Assembly: GCA_015069205.1 (NCBI GenBank)
Contig: SVIZ01000004.1
Location: 34,429 to 98,428, forward strand
Direction: 5' to 3'
Length of the DNA: 64,000 nucleotides
Origin: Oscillospiraceae bacterium
GTDB taxonomy: Bacteria; Bacillota; Clostridia; Saccharofermentanales; Saccharofermentanaceae
Shown here: positions 8,467 through 17,472 of the stretch, piece by piece
How positions within the stretch are numbered: position 1 is the stretch's first letter
Layout: every line of letters starts with the position of its first letter
Notes under the pieces: model-generated
Told to the model about the DNA's origin: nothing
Seen by the model: the letters and a program-made list of their open reading frames with translations, nothing else
The model's database searches: none
Program-made: the position numbers and the translations under genes

Positions 8467-10172
8467 AAGATCCCTATGCAAATCTGTACGAAGTAACCGA
8501 GATCCATGACCTCAGAGACGTCATTAAGAAGAGAGTCAATGAGTTTCCTGAAAACCCCGTATTCCTTGTAAAGGAAAAGAAGGGTGGGGAATACGTTCCT
8601 ATATCAACAGAGAAATACGATCACGATATCGATTCACTCGGAACGTATTTCATGAATACCGTTAAGAAGGGCGCCAGGATCGCTATCTTTTCCGAGACAA
8701 GATATGAATGGTACACATCTTATCTTGCAACGACAAACGGAACAGGATGCGTAGTTCCGCTTGATAAAGAACTTCCCGTTGACGATGTACTGAACATGCT
8801 TACAAGAGCAGAAGTTGATATCCTTTTGTTCTCCAAGTCAAAGCTCTCCATCGTTAACCAGGTTTACGGCAAGGTTGATACCTGCAAGCACTGGATCTGC
8901 ATGGACGAGATCGACGATGACAGATTCCTTTACTATCAGGACTGCCTTAAGATCGGTGAGAAGAAGCTTGCTGAAGGAGACAAGATCTTTACTGAAGCTA
9001 CCATCGATCCTGAAGAGATGACGATTCTTTTGTTCACATCAGGCACTACTGCCAAGTCCAAAGCTGTTATGCTCTGCCAGAAGAATATCTGCAAGAACCT
9101 CATGTCCATGTTCTCGATGCTTTATATCGACAGAAGCGATGTGTGGCTTTCAGTTCTGCCTTTGCATCACACATATGAATGTACTTGCGGATTCTTAGGC
9201 CAGGTTTACAGAGGTACTACAGTTGCCGTCTGCGAAGGCCTCAAGTACATCGCACAGAATATTCAGGAAGTAAGACCTACAGCTATACTGATGGTTCCGG
9301 TAATGCTCGAACTCTTCTATAAGAAGATCATGAAGGGACTTAAAGCTGATCCCAAGAAGGCAAAGAAGCTTCAGAACGGTATCAAGCTTGCCAATGCTCT
9401 GCATTTTTCTCCCAAGATGAGAAAGAAGCTCTTCAAACCGATCCACGATATTTTTGGCGGAAGAATGAGACTCATCATCTTAGGCGGTGCTCCTGTAAAT
9501 CCCGAGATCTTAAAGTTTTTCCAGGATATGGGATTCCTCTGCGTTCAGGGATATGGTCTTACAGAGTGCGCTCCTATCCTTGCTCTCAATCGTGACGTTG
9601 CATTTAAGAATCATGCGGCTGGACTTCCTTTGCCCGGCTGTGACGTTAAGATCCTTGATCCTGATTCCGACGGCATAGGCGAGTTCATTTCGAAAGGTGA
9701 CAATAACTTCCTCGGTTACTACAACGATCCCGAGAATACCGCACTCGCTCTTGATAAAGACGGTTACTATCACACAGGTGACTTAGGTTATATCGATGAA
9801 GACGGTTTCTGCATCATCACAGGCCGTAAGAAGAACGTTATTATCGCAAAGAACGGTAAGAATGTTTTCCCTGAGGAGATCGAGTATCTCTTGTCACTCA
9901 GCCCTTATGTAGCTGAATCCGTTGTATCCGGCGTGGAAGATGAAGTTAAGGATGATATCGTCATCACGGCTACGATCTTCCCGGATCTTGAGGAGATCAA
10001 GAGCAAGCTCGGTATAGAGACTGATCCTACTGAAGAGCAGATCATGGATATCCTAAAGACTGTTGTTTCAGATACCAATGAAAAGCTCGAAAGCTACAAG
10101 AAGATCAAGAAGACAGTACTCAGAATGACTGAGTTTGAGAAGAATACTTCAAAGAAGATCAAGCGTTACTGA
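8463..10172 (+). CDS. AMP-dependent synthetase / long-chain acyl-CoA ligase
   Basis: A 569-residue ANL-superfamily adenylating enzyme that should activate a carboxylic acid with ATP and then CoA. The ATP loop L-L-F-T-S-G-T-T-A-K-S-K is near residue 187, the motif G-Y-G-L-T-E-C-A-P near 361, T-G-D-L-G-Y near 436 and the hinge/catalytic segment G-R-K-K-N-V-I-I near 453. A fatty acid is the likeliest substrate from overall similarity, but chain length cannot be read off. The start overlaps the pyrE stop (ATGA), so it is translated as the last gene of the pyr operon although it has no known pyrimidine role. Confidence 0.9.
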   Translation: MKDPYANLYEVTEIHDLRDVIKKRVNEFPENPVFLVKEKKGGEYVPISTEKYDHDIDSLGTYFMNTVKKGARIAIFSETRYEWYTSYLATTNGTGCVVPLDKELPVDDVLNMLTRAEVDILLFSKSKLSIVNQVYGKVDTCKHWICMDEIDDDRFLYYQDCLKIGEKKLAEGDKIFTEATIDPEEMTILLFTSGTTAKSKAVMLCQKNICKNLMSMFSMLYIDRSDVWLSVLPLHHTYECTCGFLGQVYRGTTVAVCEGLKYIAQNIQEVRPTAILMVPVMLELFYKKIMKGLKADPKKAKKLQNGIKLANALHFSPKMRKKLFKPIHDIFGGRMRLIILGGAPVNPEILKFFQDMGFLCVQGYGLTECAPILALNRDVAFKNHAAGLPLPGCDVKILDPDSDGIGEFISKGDNNFLGYYNDPENTALALDKDGYYHTGDLGYIDEDGFCIITGRKKNVIIAKNGKNVFPEEIEYLLSLSPYVAESVVSGVEDEVKDDIVITATIFPDLEEIKSKLGIETDPTEEQIMDILKTVVSDTNEKLESYKKIKKTVLRMTEFEKNTSKKIKRY

Positions 10173-10193
10173 TAATATTGATTTAATAATGTT

Positions 10194-10229
10194 AAGGCTG
10201 TCTCTGTATTTGAGGCAGCCTTTATATTT
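10194..10229 (+). terminator. Intrinsic terminator of the pyr operon
   Basis: AAGGCTGTCTC (10194-10204) pairs with GAGGCAGCCTT (10212-10222) through one G-T wobble, followed by a T-rich tail. It ends the pyr operon mRNA. The stem is nearly the same as that behind argG. Confidence 0.9.
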
Positions 10230-10250
10230 GTTCGAAAACGGTACGTAAAT

Positions 10251-10280
10251 CGTACTGTAAAACACTCTATTTACTGTACG
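10251..10280. repeat. Inverted repeat ahead of tldD
   Basis: CGTACTGTAAA (10251-10261) and TTTACTGTACG (10270-10280) are inverted copies with one mismatch in 11 and an eight-base loop. No T run follows. It lies about 50 bases before the tldD promoter and could be an operator. Confidence 0.5.
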
Positions 10281-10330
10281 AAATATGTATTGCCAAGCAG
10301 AAATACCCGATTATAAATTTTCATCGAAAA

Positions 10331-10358
10331 TTGCAGCCTAAGTACAATAAGGTATAAT
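10331..10358 (+). promoter_or_regulatory. Probable promoter of tldD-tldE
   Basis: TTGCAG (10331-10336) and a perfect TATAAT (10353-10358) are 16 bases apart, and transcription would start about 25 bases before the tldD ATG. The -10 box is strong and the -35 box moderate. Confidence 0.65.
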
Positions 10359-10389
10359 ACTTGTGATTAAAAAATAAGGGGTTATTTAT

Positions 10390-11775
10390 ATGTTTAACGA
10401 CAGTGATTGCCAACGTATTTTGGAACAGGCAATGTCAACTACAGCTGATTTTGCCGAAGTTTTTCAGGAAGTAACCGAGTCCAAATCCGTAAGCCTTTTG
10501 AATGGCCAGGTTATCCGTGCTGCGACCGGTTTTGATTCCGGCACGGGAATAAGGCTTCTTGCAGGCACTAATTCAGTTTATGTCTATTCGAGTGATAATG
10601 ACATCGAAGTTCTGTTAAAGCTTGCCAAAGAGGCTGCTGCAGCCATTAAGGGCCAGGATAAGGGCAGGATCGAGGCTTTAAAAGAACTCTGCTCCACATC
10701 AAAAGCAACGATCGAGATCGATCCTATGACTGTTCCCAAAAAGGACATGGTCGATTTCCTTAGAAAGTCGTCTGACTTCGCCCTCAGTTACGATCCGCTT
10801 ATCACTCAAGTTGCAGGCGGTATTGCCACATCTATTAGAACCGCCAGAGTCATCAACACAAGAGGCGTAAACGTCGAAGATACTACAAGACGCATCAGAC
10901 TCTCTGTTGAGGCTATTGCTACTAAAGATAATGAGAAGCAGAGCGGCAGAGTTGCTCCCGGTACCATGAGAGGATATGAGTTTATCAATGAATATCCTTT
11001 GATCGAGAAGACTCAGGAATGCTGTGATACTGCTATCCGCATGGTTAATGCCGGATATGCTCCTTCAGCTAAGATGCCTGTTATTCTGGGCAACGGCTTT
11101 GGCGGCGTAATCTTCCACGAAGCATGCGGTCATGCTCTTGAAGCTACATCTGTTGGAATCAAGAATTCTTACTTTACAGACATGCTCGGTCAGCAGATTG
11201 CATCTTCTATCGTAAGTGCAAGAGATAATGCAACGATCGACGGAGAGTGGGGCTCATATGCAACAGACGATGAAGGAAATACTTCATCCGACCTGTTACT
11301 TATCGAGAACGGCATCCTCAAGAACTATCTTGTTGATGAGCTCGGTGCCAGAAGAATGAATTCAAAGCCTACAGGCTGCTCCAGAAGACAGAACTATTCT
11401 TATGCTCCTACATCACGTATGAGTAATACATATATCTGCAACGGCGAATCTGAAGTAAAAGACATTATCGCCAATACAGAATACGGACTTTACTGCACAC
11501 AGATGGGCGGCGGTTCCGTTGATACATCCACTGGTGATTTCAACTTCGCAGTAAACGAAGCGTTCATGGTAAGAGACGGAAAGATCGCCGAGCCCGTAAG
11601 AGGCGCTACGCTTATCGGTAAAGGTCAGGAGATCCTTAAGAATATCGACATGGTCGGCAATGACTTAAAGCTTTCAGCCGGTATGTGCGGCTCAATGTCA
11701 GGCAACGTACCGGTAACAGTCGGTCAGCCTACCATCAGAGTATCTTCGATACTTGTCGGCGGAAGAGAGGGGTGA
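10390..11775 (+). CDS. tldD: TldD/PmbA family metalloprotease, TldD-like
   Basis: TldD is the zinc-bearing subunit of the TldD/TldE peptidase, known for trimming modified peptides and removing leader remnants of microcins such as MccB17. The metal motif H-E-A-C-G-H is at residues 243-248, in the expected sequence F-H-E-A-C-G-H-A-L-E-A. The length of 461 residues fits. tldE follows six bases later. No RiPP precursor or modification enzyme is visible in the window, so the role is probably general peptide turnover. Confidence 0.93.
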   Translation: MFNDSDCQRILEQAMSTTADFAEVFQEVTESKSVSLLNGQVIRAATGFDSGTGIRLLAGTNSVYVYSSDNDIEVLLKLAKEAAAAIKGQDKGRIEALKELCSTSKATIEIDPMTVPKKDMVDFLRKSSDFALSYDPLITQVAGGIATSIRTARVINTRGVNVEDTTRRIRLSVEAIATKDNEKQSGRVAPGTMRGYEFINEYPLIEKTQECCDTAIRMVNAGYAPSAKMPVILGNGFGGVIFHEACGHALEATSVGIKNSYFTDMLGQQIASSIVSARDNATIDGEWGSYATDDEGNTSSDLLLIENGILKNYLVDELGARRMNSKPTGCSRRQNYSYAPTSRMSNTYICNGESEVKDIIANTEYGLYCTQMGGGSVDTSTGDFNFAVNEAFMVRDGKIAEPVRGATLIGKGQEILKNIDMVGNDLKLSAGMCGSMSGNVPVTVGQPTIRVSSILVGGREG

Positions 11776-11780
11776 TTTAA

Positions 11781-13148
11781 ATGGATATTAAATCAGCTGA
11801 AAAATTCATGGAAAAACTCGTTAAGGCCGGCATGGAATACGGCTTTGAAGAGTGCGAAGCATCTTATGCAACTGAAAGCTCAATGAGCATCGACATCTTA
11901 AACGGCGAAGTATCCAGCTATGAGAACAGCGCTACAAGTTCTCTTTCATTTAGAGGCCTCAAGAACGGCCAGATGGGATACTGCTCTACAAACATCTTAG
12001 AAGATTCTTCAATAGATTTTCTCCTTAAATCTGCCATGGAAAACTGCGAAGTCCTTAACGATGAGGATCCCCAGTTTATCTATTGCGACGAGAACAATAA
12101 GGATCTTTATTTCTCACAGGTTACTGACGCTTATTCGAAAAATACATACAAGAGTTTCTCAGAGCTCGGCCTTAAGATCGAGAAGGCTATCCTTGCTCTT
12201 GATTCCCGTATTGATGCAGTAGACTATCTTACTATCTCCTGCAGCACCGGACCTTATCTCATCATTAATTCAAAGGGACTCCATTCTTACAGAGATACTG
12301 ACGGCATCTCACTTATGGCTTCAGCACGCGCTACAGACAGCGACGGAAGTGTTAAGAGCGGCGGACATTACTGGATCGGCAAGGATATCGATGACTTTGA
12401 TCTCGATAAGTTCCTTGCGAAATTCAAGGAAAACCTCATAGGCAAGATGGGCGCCAAGTCCTGCAAACCCGGCAATTACAAAGCCGTTCTCAAGAGTGAA
12501 GCTTTCCAGCAGTTCTTTATGGTATTCTTCGGTAACTTCCTTGCAACCACAATGCAGCGAGGTCTTTCACTTCTTGCAGATAAAGAAGGGGAGACCATCG
12601 CATCTTCTGTATTCACGGTAAAGGAAGAGCCTATGTACGATAAGGCACTTACCAAGATACCTTTCGATGACGAAGGTGTTCTTACTACGGCTAAGTCCAT
12701 TATCGACAAGGGCGTTTTCGCGACCGCATTATACGACCTTAAGTCCGCTAACAAAGCAGGGAAGACATCTACAGGTAACGGCTTCAGATCTGGAAGCGCC
12801 GTATCCGAGATGCCTACGAACTTAATTGTTGAACCCGGCGAAAAGTCTTTCGAAGAATTGCTTGAAGAAGTAGGAGAAGGCATTATCCTTACAGATCTTT
12901 CCGGACTTCATGCCGGAGTTAACCCCATAAGCGGCGATTTCTCGTTGCTTTGCGAAGGTTATCTCATCGAGAACGGCAAGAAGGGAAGACCTGTCGAGCA
13001 AATCACAGTCGCAGGTAACTTCTATGAAGTAATTAAATCAATCAAATCCGTCGGAAATGATATAATTAACCTGCCGTCCGGTGAAGGAGAGTTCTTTACA
13101 CCGTCGGTCTATGTTGAATCTCTCGCTATTTCAGGCGATGAAGAATAA
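11781..13148 (+). CDS. pmbA: TldD/PmbA family protein, TldE/PmbA-like partner
   Basis: This is the second subunit of the TldD/TldE complex. It shares the fold but lacks an HExxxH motif: the corresponding region around residues 240-260 has F-Q-Q-F-F-M-V-F-F-G instead, as expected for the non-metal-binding partner. Conserved features include the C-terminal G-D-F-S-L-L-C-E-G-Y and I-T-V-A-G-N segments near residues 385-412. Only five bases separate it from tldD, so one mRNA and one complex are likely. Confidence 0.92.
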   Translation: MDIKSAEKFMEKLVKAGMEYGFEECEASYATESSMSIDILNGEVSSYENSATSSLSFRGLKNGQMGYCSTNILEDSSIDFLLKSAMENCEVLNDEDPQFIYCDENNKDLYFSQVTDAYSKNTYKSFSELGLKIEKAILALDSRIDAVDYLTISCSTGPYLIINSKGLHSYRDTDGISLMASARATDSDGSVKSGGHYWIGKDIDDFDLDKFLAKFKENLIGKMGAKSCKPGNYKAVLKSEAFQQFFMVFFGNFLATTMQRGLSLLADKEGETIASSVFTVKEEPMYDKALTKIPFDDEGVLTTAKSIIDKGVFATALYDLKSANKAGKTSTGNGFRSGSAVSEMPTNLIVEPGEKSFEELLEEVGEGIILTDLSGLHAGVNPISGDFSLLCEGYLIENGKKGRPVEQITVAGNFYEVIKSIKSVGNDIINLPSGEGEFFTPSVYVESLAISGDEE

Positions 13149-13169
13149 TAGGAAAGAAGGAATACACAA

Positions 13170-14447
13170 ATGAGCACAGTTGACACAATCGCACTTCATG
13201 GCGGCTACAATCCCGGTAATGGTGAACCGAGACAGGTACCTATCTACCAGAGCACAACCTGGAAGTATTCTACTTCTGAAGACATGGGTAAGCTTTTCGA
13301 TCTTGAAGCATCAGGATATTTCTATACCAGACTTCAGAATCCTACCAACGATTACGTAGCTTCAAAGCTTTGCGCTATGGAAGGCGGTTTTGCGGGAATG
13401 CTCACATGCTCCGGTCAGGCTGCTAATTTCTTTGCAGTATTCAATATCTGCGAGGCAGGCGATCACTTCATCGCATCAGCCAATATCTACGGCGGCACAT
13501 ATAATCTTTTCGGCGTTACATTCAAGAAGATGGGCATCGAGTGCACATTCGTTGACCAGACACTTCCTCTTGAGGAACTCCAGAAGTACGTCAGACCTAA
13601 CACTAAGTGCATCTTCGGCGAGACGATTACTAATCCTACAGTTGATATCCTTGATATCGAGAAGTTCGCTGCGCTTGCTCATAACAACGGCATCCCGCTC
13701 ATCATGGACAACACATTTGCAACACCTGTAAACTGCCGTCCTTTCGAATTCGGATGCGACATCGTTACACACTCGACAACAAAGTACATCGACGGTCACG
13801 GTTCATCTGTCGGCGGCGCCATCATCGATTCTGGTAACTTCGACTGGATGGCTCACGCTGATAAGTTCCCCGGCCTCTGCACACCTGACGAGTCTTATCA
13901 CGGAATTACTTATGCTACTAAGTTCGGCAAGGCTGCTTACATCACCAAGGCTACAGCCCAACTCATGAGAGACTTCGGTTCTATCCAGTCTCCTCAGAAC
14001 GCTTACTATGTACAGATCGGTCTTGAGTCACTTCCTGCACGTATGGCTCGTCACTGCGCAAATGCCCAGAAGGTTGCTGAGTTCCTCGCATCAGATGACC
14101 GTATTGCATGGGTTAAGTATCCCGGACTTAAGACAGACTCACAGCATGAGCTTGCTCAGAAGTATTGCCCTAAGGGAACATGCGGCGTTATGTGCTTCGG
14201 CGTAAAGGGTGGACGTGAAAAGTCCATCAAATTCATGGATTCATTGAAGTTTGCTACTATCGCAACACACGTTGCAGATTGTAAGACACTTCTTCTGCAT
14301 CCCGCTTCGCATACACACAGACAGCTCACTGATGAGCAGCTTAAAGAGGCGGGAATCTCACCTGATCTCATCAGATTCTCTGTAGGTATGGAAGATCCGG
14401 ACGACATTATCGCTGACCTCAAGCAGGCACTTGATAAGATCGGCTGA
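13170..14447 (+). CDS. metY: O-acetylhomoserine sulfhydrylase (PLP, Cys/Met metabolism family)
   Basis: The protein belongs to the trans-sulfuration PLP family. Length (425), the motif [12 protein letters not shown] with PLP lysine Lys205, and long insertions such as [13 protein letters not shown] point to O-acetylhomoserine sulfhydrylase, which makes homocysteine from O-acetylhomoserine and sulfide. Gamma-lyase or cystathionine enzymes are usually shorter. The start is set by AGGAAAGAAGG. The 21-base gap to pmbA has no room for a SAM riboswitch, so it may be cotranscribed with tldD-pmbA. Confidence 0.9.
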   Translation: MSTVDTIALHGGYNPGNGEPRQVPIYQSTTWKYSTSEDMGKLFDLEASGYFYTRLQNPTNDYVASKLCAMEGGFAGMLTCSGQAANFFAVFNICEAGDHFIASANIYGGTYNLFGVTFKKMGIECTFVDQTLPLEELQKYVRPNTKCIFGETITNPTVDILDIEKFAALAHNNGIPLIMDNTFATPVNCRPFEFGCDIVTHSTTKYIDGHGSSVGGAIIDSGNFDWMAHADKFPGLCTPDESYHGITYATKFGKAAYITKATAQLMRDFGSIQSPQNAYYVQIGLESLPARMARHCANAQKVAEFLASDDRIAWVKYPGLKTDSQHELAQKYCPKGTCGVMCFGVKGGREKSIKFMDSLKFATIATHVADCKTLLLHPASHTHRQLTDEQLKEAGISPDLIRFSVGMEDPDDIIADLKQALDKIG

Positions 14448-14469
14448 TATCTGATTAAATGATTTCCTT

Positions 14470-14506
14470 AAGAGCTGTCTTCAGCGTGAGGCGGCTCTTA
14501 TTTTTG
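14470..14506 (+). terminator. Intrinsic terminator after metY
   Basis: AAGAGCTGTCTT (14470-14481) pairs with GAGGCGGCTCTT (14488-14499) using G-T wobbles, then ATTTTT. It ends the tldD-pmbA-metY transcript. Confidence 0.88.
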
Positions 14507-14624
14507 CCTGATTTCTTGGGAGGATGGTTATCAAGATTATTTATAAATCCGTTATGGTTTCTTAACCCGTGTTTATATGTTTATTGTTACTATAAATCTA
14601 TAAAACAGAAAGGGTGATAAGACT

Positions 14625-16106
14625 ATGACTATCAATCTAAGTTATTCAAACCTGGTAAATGTAGTGTTTATTGCCGCCGGCCTTGGAATCTGTGGCCTCA
14701 GTATTATGCAGATCGGGGCAGGAATGCATATTAGAAAAGAAGCCAAGAAGTATTTACAACTCTTTCTTACGCTGATCAATATCTATATCTCCATGCATTT
14801 TATAAGAATGCTTTTGGAAGGACATACGGGAACTGCATTCGCTATCGCTATCAGAGCTGTTACTTTTGTTGAGTTCTTAGTATCCGGATTCATGATTTTT
14901 ATGCTGTCGCTCCTGATACTTTATATTACCCAGCCCGGTAAATATTCAAAACCAATTTTCTATATATTTCTGGTACTTGTATTAATTCATACATTAGGTC
15001 TTATTTTGAATCTGTTTACCGATTTTTATTATTATTTCGATGAATTCAATGTATATCAAAGAGGCCGCGGATATGTTATGTCGAACATCATGCATATCCT
15101 TATGCTGTTACAGAATATGTTCCTTATGATCAAATATAAAACAAAGGTCAATAAGAAACTCGCATCGGCATTATGGCTTTATCTGTTATCACCACTTGCT
15201 GCAATCGGTGCACAGATCCTTTTCCAGGAAATTCAGTTCGTTATACTTGCTACTGTTATTTCAGCTGCATATCTTTACTATGTTATTGTCAGAATTCAGT
15301 TGGAAAGATATTCTGAGCAGCAGAAAGAGAAAGAACGACTTGATACCGAACTTACAATGGCTACAAGGATCCAGGCCGAAACACTGCCGAACATTTTCCC
15401 GGCATTTCCTGAACGTGATGATTTCAATATTTATGCTTCAATGAATCCTGCCAAAGAAGTCGGCGGTGACTTCTATGATTTCTTCCTTATTGATGACACG
15501 CATCTAGGACTCGTAATGGCCGATGTGTCCGGAAAAGGCATACCTGCAGCACTTTTCATGATGGTCTCGAAAATCCTGATCCAGAACATTGCCATGATGG
15601 GAAACAGTCCTGCAGAAGTCCTTCAGTATGTCAACAACCAGTTATGTACGAATAATCCTGAAGAGATGTTTGTCACCGTCTGGTACGGATGCCTTGATCT
15701 TGAGACAGGTGTTCTGAAAGCTGCTAATGCCGGTCACGAATACCCGATCTTAAAGAATGCTGACGATTCTTTTGAACTCTTCAAAGACAAGCACGGCTTT
15801 GTCATAGGCGGAATGGAAGGCGTTAAATATAAGCAATACGAGATGCAGATGCAGCCTGGCTCTAAGCTGTTTATCTATACTGATGGCGTACCCGAAGCAA
15901 CAAACGCTTCTAACGAAATGTTCGGTACAGAAAGACTTGTTCATGCGCTCAGAATGGCTGAAAACAAGACTCCCAAGCAGATCCTGGAACAAGTGGATTC
16001 TATAGTAAAAGACTTCGTAAAAGATGCTCCCCAATTTGATGATCTTACAATGCTGTGCCTAGAATATGTAGGTCAAAAATCTCCCCGATCTAATCTAGAT
16101 GTATAA
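14625..16106 (+). CDS. Membrane-bound SpoIIE/RsbU-type PP2C phosphatase
   Basis: Residues 1-225 contain about seven hydrophobic helices, a sensor-like membrane domain. A short charged linker (R-Y-S-E-Q-Q-K-E-K-E-R) leads into a SpoIIE-type PP2C domain from about 240 to 485, with M-A-T-R-I-Q-A, E-V-G-G-D-F-Y-D (metal Asp), M-A-D-V-S-G-K-G-I-P-A-A and T-D-G-V-P-E-A. Such proteins dephosphorylate anti-anti-sigma factors and so switch sigma-factor partner cascades. No STAS or anti-sigma gene lies nearby, so its target is elsewhere. It is monocistronic by position, with AAAGGGTG as ribosome binding site. Confidence 0.88.
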   Translation: MTINLSYSNLVNVVFIAAGLGICGLSIMQIGAGMHIRKEAKKYLQLFLTLINIYISMHFIRMLLEGHTGTAFAIAIRAVTFVEFLVSGFMIFMLSLLILYITQPGKYSKPIFYIFLVLVLIHTLGLILNLFTDFYYYFDEFNVYQRGRGYVMSNIMHILMLLQNMFLMIKYKTKVNKKLASALWLYLLSPLAAIGAQILFQEIQFVILATVISAAYLYYVIVRIQLERYSEQQKEKERLDTELTMATRIQAETLPNIFPAFPERDDFNIYASMNPAKEVGGDFYDFFLIDDTHLGLVMADVSGKGIPAALFMMVSKILIQNIAMMGNSPAEVLQYVNNQLCTNNPEEMFVTVWYGCLDLETGVLKAANAGHEYPILKNADDSFELFKDKHGFVIGGMEGVKYKQYEMQMQPGSKLFIYTDGVPEATNASNEMFGTERLVHALRMAENKTPKQILEQVDSIVKDFVKDAPQFDDLTMLCLEYVGQKSPRSNLDV

Positions 16107-16142
16107 GGTATACAGTTATGAATTCAAATGTTTCATACCTTT

Positions 16143-16179
16143 AAGAATCAGAGAAAGCTCTATTTAGCTTTTTATTCTT
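16143..16179 (+). terminator. Weak hairpin after the phosphatase gene
   Basis: AAGAAT and AAAGCT on the left pair with AGCTTT and ATTCTT on the right around a CTATTT loop, followed by T-rich sequence. The stem is AT-rich and interrupted, so only moderate efficiency is expected. Confidence 0.5.
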
Positions 16180-16204
16180 ATTCTTCTTATTATATAATAC
16201 AAAA

Positions 16205-17458
16205 ATGGACAAAATGGGGAGAGAGACAAACGCTGTACGTCACGTGTTTATAATTGGCTCCAAATCCATCGGTCAATACGGTGGATATGAGACTTTTGTA
16301 GACAGGCTTATTTGCGAGCATGAGAATGAAACTTCGATTAAATATCATGTTGCCTGTAAAGCAAACGGAGACGGTTTTATGGATGAGTCCAAATTATCCG
16401 GAATCAGTAATGTTTTTCGTGACAATGCCGGGAACGTTATCGAGTTCGAATATAAGAATGCTCATGTATTTAAGATATCATGTCCGAATATAGGACCTGC
16501 TGTAGCTATTTACTATGATAGAGCTGCCGTTCTTTATTCGATTAGTTATTGTAAGAAACATAATATACAAAACCCTGTATTTTATATCCTTACTTGTCGT
16601 ATCGGACTATTCATCGGTGGATTAGTCAAGAAAATCAAATCTGTTGGCGGGAAGTATTATCTTAATCCGGATGGTCATGAGTGGATGAGAGCCAAGTGGT
16701 CATTACCTGTCCGCAAATACTGGAAGTGGTCTGAAAAACGCATGGTTGGTCTTGCTGATCTGGTTATATGTGACTCTGTGAATATTGAAAAGTATATTAA
16801 ATCCGAATATGACCATCCGAACACTAAATATATAGCTTATGGTGCTGATATTGAGCCTAGTATTATTTCAGATGATGATGTGAAGTTAACTTCCTGGTTT
16901 GAAGAGCATAAGCTGGAAAAATTCAGTTACTATCTGGTTGTTGGCAGATTTGTTCCTGAAAATAATTATGAAACTATGATTCGTGAGTTTATGAGATCAA
17001 ATTCCGTTCGAGACTTTGCTTTGATCACTAACACTAATGAAAAATTTCTGGAAGAATTGGACCGTAAACTCGGATGGAAGAAGGATAAAAGAATCAAGTT
17101 TGTTGGTACGGTTTATGATAAAGAGCTACTCAAGAAGATTAGGGAACTTGCTTACGCATATTTCCATGGACATGAAGTCGGTGGTACTAATCCCAGCCTT
17201 TTGGAAGCGCTTGGCAGCACTAATCTGAATCTTCTTTTGGATGTAGGGTTTAATCGCGAAGTTGCACAGGAATCTGCTTTATATTGGACAAAAGATAGTG
17301 GTAATCTTGCCGAACTGATAAATAAAACTGATAAGATGGAAGTATCAGAGATTGATGAATACGGATATAAAGCAAAAGAACGTATTAAACAATATTACAG
17401 CTGGGAATTTATAGCTGATGAGTATTTAGAATCTTTTATAACTACAAGAGTTAATTGA
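16205..17458 (+). CDS. Family 4-like glycosyltransferase with DUF1972-type N-terminus
   Basis: The N-terminus H-V-F-I-I-G-S-K-S-I-G-Q-Y-G-G-Y-E-T-F matches the DUF1972 domain of rhamnosyl/glucosyl transferases in capsule and wall polysaccharide loci. A GT-B C-terminal half follows, with V-V-G-R-F-V-P-E-N-N-Y at about 247-257 and H-E-V-G-G-T-N-P-S-L-L-E-A near 324, the sugar-nucleotide-binding E-x7-E region. It should transfer a sugar to a lipid-linked or growing glycan at the cytoplasmic membrane. A TATAAT at 16193-16198 lies only six bases before the ATG, and no ribosome binding site precedes this ATG. The locus from here to 22571 is AT-richer than its surroundings. Confidence 0.85.
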   Translation: MDKMGRETNAVRHVFIIGSKSIGQYGGYETFVDRLICEHENETSIKYHVACKANGDGFMDESKLSGISNVFRDNAGNVIEFEYKNAHVFKISCPNIGPAVAIYYDRAAVLYSISYCKKHNIQNPVFYILTCRIGLFIGGLVKKIKSVGGKYYLNPDGHEWMRAKWSLPVRKYWKWSEKRMVGLADLVICDSVNIEKYIKSEYDHPNTKYIAYGADIEPSIISDDDVKLTSWFEEHKLEKFSYYLVVGRFVPENNYETMIREFMRSNSVRDFALITNTNEKFLEELDRKLGWKKDKRIKFVGTVYDKELLKKIRELAYAYFHGHEVGGTNPSLLEALGSTNLNLLLDVGFNREVAQESALYWTKDSGNLAELINKTDKMEVSEIDEYGYKAKERIKQYYSWEFIADEYLESFITTRVN

Positions 17459-17472
17459 GGTCTGTTATAAAT

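Noticed and set aside
9195..9446. Small minus-strand frame in the acyl-CoA ligase gene
   Set aside because: Shadow of a conserved gene without a start signal.
13149..13169. SAM or T-box riboswitch ahead of metY
   Set aside because: Only 21 bases separate it from the previous gene.
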